The notes below the pieces were generated by a model. That model searched no databases. It was not told the origin of the DNA and was given only the letters and a program-made list of their open reading frames with translations. Position numbers and translations under genes: made by a program. Below are positions 57,860-64,000 of a stretch of DNA of 64,000 nucleotides, in pieces. The DNA comes from Scenedesmus sp. ARA3 (lineage: Eukaryota; Chlorophyta; Chlorophyceae; Sphaeropleales; Scenedesmaceae). The DNA lies in assembly GCA_004335835.1 (NCBI GenBank), contig RWJK01001218.1:1-64000 (forward strand), given 5' to 3'. Numbering within the stretch: the first letter of the stretch is position 1; every line of letters begins with the position of its first letter.

Positions 57860-58953
57860 ATGCTGAAATGCCAGCTTCGTTGCGCTGGGCATGCTCGAAG
57901 GACGGATGTACCAGCTCTCTCTACGTGTTGGCCATCTCAGCTGCTGCACTTGAATCGTCGGGGCTACAGCAGCACAGCATGCCCGCGCATAGCTAGCAAG
58001 CGGCTTGCATCAACATTAGCAGCAAATAGCAGCTCCACACCACAAGCTGCTGCATCGACATCGCTGATAACATGCAGGCGCTGCAAGCAGCGCTTCAATG
58101 AGGCCAGCAACAGCAGAGACGCATGCAGGTACCACCCAGCGCTGTACTCTGGAGGAGAGGTAGCAAAGGTGCGCAATGCAGCAGCAGCAGCATCACAGAC
58201 ATACGGCACCTTCACATCTGCCTGCATTGTCTGTGCTGCAAGATTCACGCAGCCGCAGCAAAACATGACGACAATGTAGCTGCTGTCAGAGTGTGAGCTG
58301 TCATTACGTGAGCTGCTGTGCACCTTGTCATGCAGGCGATCGGCTTTGTGCGTGCCAGTGACGCGCCGCAGGACCAGCTTGAAGCAGTGGTGGGGCGCAA
58401 AGGGCTCATGCGGTGAGGCTGGGTGTCGTGGTTTGTAACAGCAGCTGGGGGATTGTCACCCCAACTTACGAGCACTGCTGGCAGCAGTGGGGCTGGGGCG
58501 CACGGGGCTCATGCGGTGAGGCAGTGGTGGAATATAGCTGCTGCCAATCTAGAATAGAGCAGAGGGGAGCAGTGGCAGCTGGAGCATTAGGGCACAGCAG
58601 TTATATGCGGTGCGCTTCCTCTGAATGTAGGCTGGCAACTGGGTGCTTTTGGTTGCAACTTGCTTACAAGCTGCGGTGCACATGGGAAGGTGGCGGCAAG
58701 CAGTGGCTGGCGGCTCACCTGCGGTCACAAGCAGCAGTTAAATACCAGAACTGGAACACACCACATCACTGTGGCCCATTCTGGCGTATTGCTGCACAGT
58801 GACATGGAGTTCCTGCATCCCTGTGCGGCTGCCGTGAACGCTTGCAGGTTCTGGGACTGCTGCGGCAGCGAGGACGAGGGCACTCCCGGCTGCTGCGTGG
58901 GCTTCCATGTTTCATTTGATGACGAGCTCAACGACGCAAAGGGCTGGCGGTGA
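57860..58953 (+). CDS. Small Cys/His-rich, probably zinc-binding protein
   Basis: Three exons (57860-58159, 58336-58412, 58848-58953) encode about 160 residues. A basic, Ser/Ala/Arg-rich N-terminus without acidic residues suggests organelle targeting. The conserved part reads CRRCKQRFNEASNSRDACRYHPALYSGG, interrupted by introns and completed by RFWDCCGSEDEG, PGCCVGFHVSFDDELN. The order C-x2-C, C-x2-H, WDCCG, C-x4-H and a closing acidic motif resembles a zinc-binding module seen in uncharacterised algal and plant proteins; I do not recall an established function. It diverges from ALDH10. The donor end of exon 2 is repeated at 58484-58518. Confidence 0.72.
58484..58518 (+). repeat. Copy of Cys/His-rich gene exon 2 3' edge
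   Basis: GGGGCTCATGCGGTGAGGCA here resembles AAGGGCTCATGCGGTGAGGC at 58399-58418, keeping the GTGAGG donor, in the downstream intron. Confidence 0.75.
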
Positions 58954-59619
58954 CAGCGACATCTGCTCTGTGCAGCAAGCATAGAAGACAGGCGCAGAGG
59001 TCAGCAGCTGTGCAGCAGCCCGCGAGGGGCTTCCGAGGCGGCATGTGGCTCGGAGACTCTGCGGCAGACGCAGGCTAGGCATCTTTGGCACAGAGCTGTG
59101 CGTGGCGTGTTTTGTTTCTTGCAGATGATACCTGTCACGTCTGCATCAGCTACAACCTGCCATGTGGTACAGTGCATTTGAAGTGGGCTGAACATGGCCT
59201 GCTGCATGCCAGCTGGCTAGAGCTGCCAGCTGCTGCAAACCCTGGATGAACTGTTAGTGACTGGAGAGGTACGGTCATGTGAACTATGCTGACCATTTCG
59301 GTTTCTATCCGGTCGAATGTTGTTGTTGGTACCTTTCGTGCGACTCGTGCTTTTCCTAGCAGGCTGAGCGTAGCACTCCGTCCATGTAACCCACGCCCGC
59401 TGCACGCCCTGTACGGTGAAACAGGCTCGTTTTATACCAAGTCGACCTATAGCTGCGTGTATCGGCCACGAACATAGGTTCGCTGCGGGCAACCATCACC
59501 AACCCTGCTGCTGCACCAACTGAACACTCCAACAGCAAAACACCCACAAGCCAGGTCAAAACTGCTGGAATGGGTCGCATCACTTCTCATCAAAAACACG
59601 AAAGTCTTTGACCGGCGGC
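58954..59619. other. Intergenic region
   Basis: This lies between two plus-strand genes. An open frame at 59286-59477 has a basic, Ser-rich start but no support as a gene. It should hold the Cys/His gene 3' UTR and the promoter of the methyltransferase. Confidence 0.4.
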
Positions 59620-61883
59620 ATGTCACAGCAGAGACACAGCAGCACCACCCACCGGGTGCTGCTTGTCACTGCTGCAGTGTTCTCTGTGGTGCTGCTGTAC
59701 AATGCTGCCTTTAGCAGGCAGCAGCCCCAAACCAGACCATTGGTAATCCAAAGCGGCAGCAGCAGCAGTGAAAGCAGATATGCTTCTGCTGCTGCTGCCA
59801 ACATAACTCGCTTCAAGCAGCAGCTGCTGGCGGGCATGGTGCCGCACTTTGCCAAGCAGAACAACGCCTCCCTGCCTGGTTATGGGCTCACTGACAAGGA
59901 CTGGCAGCTGTTTAGGCCCTTCATCAGCTGCCCACCGAACAGGTGAGACTGCAGATGCGATGATTTAGTTGCAGGTGTGTGGGTTCAGCATCACGCAATG
60001 AGCGTGACGTGCCTTGTATGAGGAGGAGTATGCCACCCCAGGATGAGCATGATAACACCAGACAATATGGCAGCAGCAACAGCAGCAGCAGCAGCAGCAG
60101 CAAAGCGGTGGCTGCACAAGGCAAGCAGGGCTGTGCGTGAGCCTGGTGTGCTGCTGGTTGCACCTGCGGTGTAACTGCCAGCAAAAATCTGCCGTACTCT
60201 GTGAGCAGGTCTGCAGCCCCTTCATGCTTCATGCGAGGCCCTGTGCAGCTCAATAACAGATTTTACAGACCGCTGCCGCACCACCTAACCACCTTGGGTT
60301 GTTTTTGCTCCCCGCACCTGCTGACGCAACATACACACATGCATGTTTTATCCCCCAGGCCGCTCACAAAGTATGCTGGGGAGGAGGACGGCTCCAAGTA
60401 CCTGTGCGCGGTGCACCAGGCTGGCCAGCTGCGCAAGGACTGCATCATCTACTCACTGGGCAGCAACGTGAGTGCAGGACCAGCAGCTGCTGGCTGATTG
60501 CAGTGGAGTAGCAGGGTGGGCCACCTCATCGGGCCACCTCATCTACTCATCTACTCACTGGGCAGCAACGTGAGGGCTTGCCACTGCTTAGCAAGCAGCT
60601 GCTGGGAAACTGCTGTTTGGATTGCAGCGACGATGCAGGCATGACTAGCAGATGCAGCAGGTTTGTGTTGGCATGTCAAAAGCTAGCAGCTGCAGCTGTG
60701 AACATGCAGGCAGCCGTACCTTCACTGCATCATTGCCGCCGCCTGCAAAGGCGTTCAGCAGCAGCAGCAGCAGCAGCAGGAGGCTTATGCACGTTCATAG
60801 CTGCACCAAGTGATGTGTAGCTCAGAGGACCGCATGCTGCTGCTGCTGCTATCACTGCTGCTGCTGCAGGGTGACTTCAAGTATGAGCAGGAGATGCTGT
60901 CAAAAACCAGCTGCAGGCTGTTCACCCTGGACTGCACCTACAACGGCACCTCTCAGGGGCCGCGGCACAGCTACCACAAGTGGTGTGTGGCATCAGCAGC
61001 AACAGCAGCAAAGCGTGGACCTCCTTACTTCAGCTGGATGCAGATCACACAGAAGCTGGGCCACACAAAAATTGATATTTTGAAGATAGATGTGGACGGC
61101 TATGAGTATGAGATAGTTGGGGACTGGGGGCGGGAGTATGCAGCAACAGGGGCAGCAGCAGCAGCAGCAGCGGCAGCAGCGGATGGCAGCAGCAGTAGAA
61201 GCAGCAAGCTGGTGCTGCCAGATGAGATCGCAACGGAGGTGCACATGATGATCAAGCCTAAACCCTCGGCACGGCCGTGGCTTAAGACCTGGCTGGCCAA
61301 GCTGCCGAAAGACATCCCGCATGCACTGCCGGGCGTGGGGCTGTTCTTTTTGTCGCTTGCTGAACTTGGGTATGGTGTGTACAGTATGGATATCAACACG
61401 GGGGCTCCTGAATGCTGCAGCGAGTTCTCGCTGCTGCGAGTGGCAGCAGCAGTGAAACGTACGTGTTACAAGCTGCAGCCCTGTGTGTAACCTTATCTCT
61501 GTCAAATGCCTCATGGTACAGCGCCGGATATGTGCCCCCATGTGTCACCATGTCCCAGCATGCTACCACTGGCATTTACAAATCAATGAACAACCCACGC
61601 TGTGCTGCGCACAGCACTCACAACACGCGCCCCAATTGAGCTGGTGGAGCGCCGCAACTATGACAATCGCTATGCCGCATCCCAGCGCAGCCGATCCATC
61701 AGCTTAGCTACGAGGCGTTTGGGCTACTGGCCTAGTAGCAACAGCTGTGCCTTCTTGTGTGCCAAGCCGGCAACGTACGCAACATGCAGCCACGGGGCAA
61801 CACCATGTGCGGCGACCCACCGCAGCGCGGCGCTGCTACACAGTACTGGCAGGCAGGCGCACACCGCAACTTGCGTGCTCTAG
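59620..61883 (+). CDS. Membrane-anchored METTL24-like methyltransferase
   Basis: Exons 59620-59942, 60359-60467, 60870-61458 and, less certainly, 61615-61883 encode about 429 residues. Without the last splice the frame would end at 61490. The N-terminus has a single hydrophobic stretch (VLLVTAAVFSVVLLY) after a short basic segment, a type II signal anchor suggesting Golgi or ER location. The lumenal part has FRPFISCPP, DCIIYSLGSNGDFKYEQEM, CRLFTLDCTYNG, LGHTKIDILKIDVDGYEYEI and EVHMM, typical of the FkbM/METTL24 Rossmann methyltransferase families. In this group SLGSNGDF is the SAM-binding glycine motif and IDILKIDVDG the second acidic strand. The acceptor substrate is unknown. An Ala/Ser insert lies after the second motif. 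Confidence 0.78.
60538..60575 (+). repeat. Copy of methyltransferase exon 2 3' edge
   Basis: ATCTACTCACTGGGCAGCAA followed by CGTGAGGG repeats the exon 2 donor end (60447-60473). It lies 70 nt further into the intron and retains the GTGAG donor. Confidence 0.85.
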
Positions 61884-63888
61884 GCTACCAACCAATGTGA
61901 GCAAAGCAACGCAGTGGTGCTCTGTGGCAAGCACTACCAAAGCATTCCACAAATCGCCGACATTGCTAATGACTCAGACGTAGCATGGCAGCGCTGCTTC
62001 ACTAGCGCGTCGGCCAGGAGCAGCATGTAATGCATGCGACAGCAGGGCCTGGGTGATGCGGCACAACACATTACACCCGCGCCAGATCTGCATGCATGCA
62101 GGCGAGCGCTGCAGTGGCTGCTAGAGATTCAGACAGCAGCAGCACAGCAGCAGCCTGCTCATGTGTCATCAAACTGCAAGCTTTGAAACCTTGAAACCAT
62201 CTAGAACCAGTCGACTTCAGCCAAACAGACAACAAATATATTTGCCAACATGGTTTTTTTTGAGGCACAGAATTGGCCCGTCCTTCGGCACACCTGCCAC
62301 AATGCACGCTGGGCTCAGGCGCCGACAGCAGCAGCTGGCAGCCTCCGCTGTATTAGACAGTACTCAGGTCCATGCATCACACATCAGCGTGCACTGCTTG
62401 CCAGCATGAAGTCACATGGCCGCCCCAAGCGTTGGTGAACGCGTCGCCATTGACCAAGCACACTGGATGCCTCTGCTTGCAGGTTTTTCAAACCAATGCA
62501 ACACCAATCAACAGAGTACCATAGTACATGTACAACATGCAGCAACAAGCAAGTATTATGAAAGAAACTAAAACACAAATGGATGCTGCATACACATATG
62601 ACAGCAAATGTGCACATGCAGTGTAATCATACCAGCATGCCTGCCCAGTGTGTGCCAGCTCAGCCGTACATGCTGATGAGCTGCAACTGGTTCACAAAGT
62701 GTTTGGAAACCTCTCCCCAACCATATTATATGCAATCACCATCTCATTTCCTGTCCTCTGCAACTAGCACACCATGTGCAGTCTTACTGATCACCTCACC
62801 AGACGCCAGCACTGAAGCGCATGACAACACTAAATGCATGAAAGATTAGCTAAAGCATCTGAGCAGCAGCAAGCAATACCTAAACGGACCATATTGCTGT
62901 GCAGCGCTAGCAGATGTGACGTCTGCGGGCTGCTGCTGTCGCCACTGTTGGTTCACCAGCCAAAGCTAGGAAACCAGGCCGTTGCTTGCCACTCCGCTGC
63001 AGCAGCACCATCAGGCGAGCCCTGCAGACAACGCGACGCAAGGCGGCATATGCAGATGCCAGGGTGTGAAGGAAGGGGCCAGGCTGTTTTTATTAGCCGT
63101 GTGTCTTTGCTGCAGTGTGCTGATGCAATAATAGCGGAATTAGCAGACAGAGGAGTTCACACATACCAGTAGGTTGGTTGTATGTGATGCACAAGCCTTT
63201 GCTGGCCGCACACATTCTTTAATGCAGCTCACCTGGCGGGGTGTTTGGCTGCTGGTGTGTTGAGCCACTGCATGGTCCAAGCATGGCGATGCACAAACTG
63301 CGCCTGCAAGCATGGCGGCAACACAAAACCAGGCATGTTGTTGCAGGAGCTTGCAGCATCACCAATGTTTTGGATGTGCAGTAATCGCCAATGCTTGCAA
63401 GCGTGGATGCATTGTCGTGTGCAAAGCTCCTCCAGAGTGGCACCAATAAGGCTTGCAATTGAGAACATGCAGGTTGATCCAGCGCAAGAACAAAGTCGAC
63501 TGGCTGAACGCGCAATCTCACCTGCAGCAGCCGGAGCATGTGCGTGGCCAACAGCGCCGCAGGAGATTCGCTGGACATTGAGTGGCTTGCAAGCTGTGCT
63601 GCCTCAGAACACCACACAAGCGTAGTGGCTGCTGCCAGCTGTTGCCCCAACTCTTGGCACCACAAAACCAATAGCAGGGTGAAGGTGTAGGTGCTGCACG
63701 TGCCACCTGGCAGTCAAGCCAGATCTGTGGCAGCTGTGCCGCATCTGTGCAGAAGCAGCAGTAGTACACAATCAGCCTGACAGATTGATCAACCTCCCAG
63801 CAGGTGACTGCAGTCTAAAGGCATGGGGCTTCTCAGGGCTTTAAAGAGCCGCAAATGTTAGTTCTGTGGCATCTGATCTCAACACAGA
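61884..63888. other. Intergenic region, 2 kb
   Basis: No gene is established. A minus-strand open frame around 63219-63671 contains a plausible donor (CTGCAG then GTGAGA near 63520) but no recognised domain. The region should include the 3' UTR of the MYND gene (-). Confidence 0.4.
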
Positions 63889-64000
63889 TCAGAAGAACTT
63901 GTGTAGCCATCTGCCCAGGAAGGAGCGCTTGCAGGACTTCTTGTGGCCTGCATGCCAGTCTGCCATCTGGCAGTCGATGCAGCAGTAGCGCGCGCTGCAG
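63889..64000 (-). CDS. Last exon of a MYND zinc-finger protein (partial)
   Basis: From the window edge the minus strand reads CSARYCCIDCQMADWHAGHK followed by KSC and a short basic tail ending WLHKFF and TGA at 63889-63891. The C-x3-YC-x3-CQ-x2-DW-x2-HK-x2-C pattern is the C-terminal half of a MYND finger, a zinc-binding protein-interaction module. The first zinc-binding Cys pair would be in an exon beyond the window. What the rest of the protein does cannot be said. Confidence 0.8.
   Translation of the reverse strand, partial: CSARYCCIDCQMADWHAGHKKSCKRSFLGRWLHKFF

Noticed and set aside
61459..61614. Last intron of the methyltransferase gene as certain
   Set aside because: The frame can also run through to a stop at 61488-61490; the spliced end was kept only because the following frame is open and in phase, with reduced confidence.

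Overview
The window looks like nuclear DNA of a green alga (Chlorophyta, most likely Chlamydomonadales or Sphaeropleales). It is GC-rich, saturated with CAG/CTG runs, and its genes are cut into many short exons by GT-AG introns whose acceptors often read CTGCTGCAG. Gene content fits: OPR/RAP organelle RNA-binding proteins, an AA15-type copper monooxygenase, an expansin, an ALDH10 with a peroxisomal tag, and an LRRC72-like protein typical of ciliated lineages. The exon models were assembled by hand from splice sites, reading phase and family knowledge. In most genes every junction keeps phase, which is the main support for the boundaries given. Species assignment is inference.

Layout. 1-2 kb: 3' part of an unrecognised gene (+). 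3.2-7.4 kb: four-CBS SnRK1/AMPK-gamma-like protein (-), divergent from a METTL18/HPM1-type protein-histidine methyltransferase (+, 7.7-10.8 kb). 11.9-14.4 kb: a gene-poor segment bounded by near-perfect 24-bp inverted termini, probably a DNA transposon. 15.0-26.6 kb: two OPR-RAP paralogues (+) flanking a secreted AA15 LPMO with two ShKT-like modules (+). The first OPR copy has lost its RAP frame and the second carries two in-frame stops. 27.3-30.0 kb: LRRC72-like (-), divergent from an expansin-like gene (+, 30.5-33.8 kb). 35.6-38.0 kb: DusA-type tRNA dihydrouridine synthase (-). 38.4-45.9 kb: CorA magnesium transporter with large disordered inserts (-), divergent from a YegS-like lipid kinase (+, 46.3-51.8 kb). 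52.8-57.2 kb: ALDH10 aminoaldehyde/betaine-aldehyde dehydrogenase (-), divergent from a small Cys/His-rich protein (+, 57.9-59.0 kb). 59.6-61.9 kb: membrane-anchored methyltransferase (+). The right edge holds the last exon of a MYND zinc-finger gene (-).

The genes share no single pathway; this is an ordinary mixed eukaryotic neighbourhood. The unusual signal is structural. In at least six of these genes, fragments of real exons together with their own splice site recur as degenerate tandem copies in the flanking introns: acceptor-side fragments upstream, donor-side fragments downstream. It is strongest in the YegS-like kinase (three 5' fragments, one complete exon, three 3' fragments), the CorA gene and the CBS gene. 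Also notable are a 16-nt micro-exon that splits the CorA GMN motif, a duplicated promoter module in front of the LPMO, and three long perfect or near-perfect hairpins.
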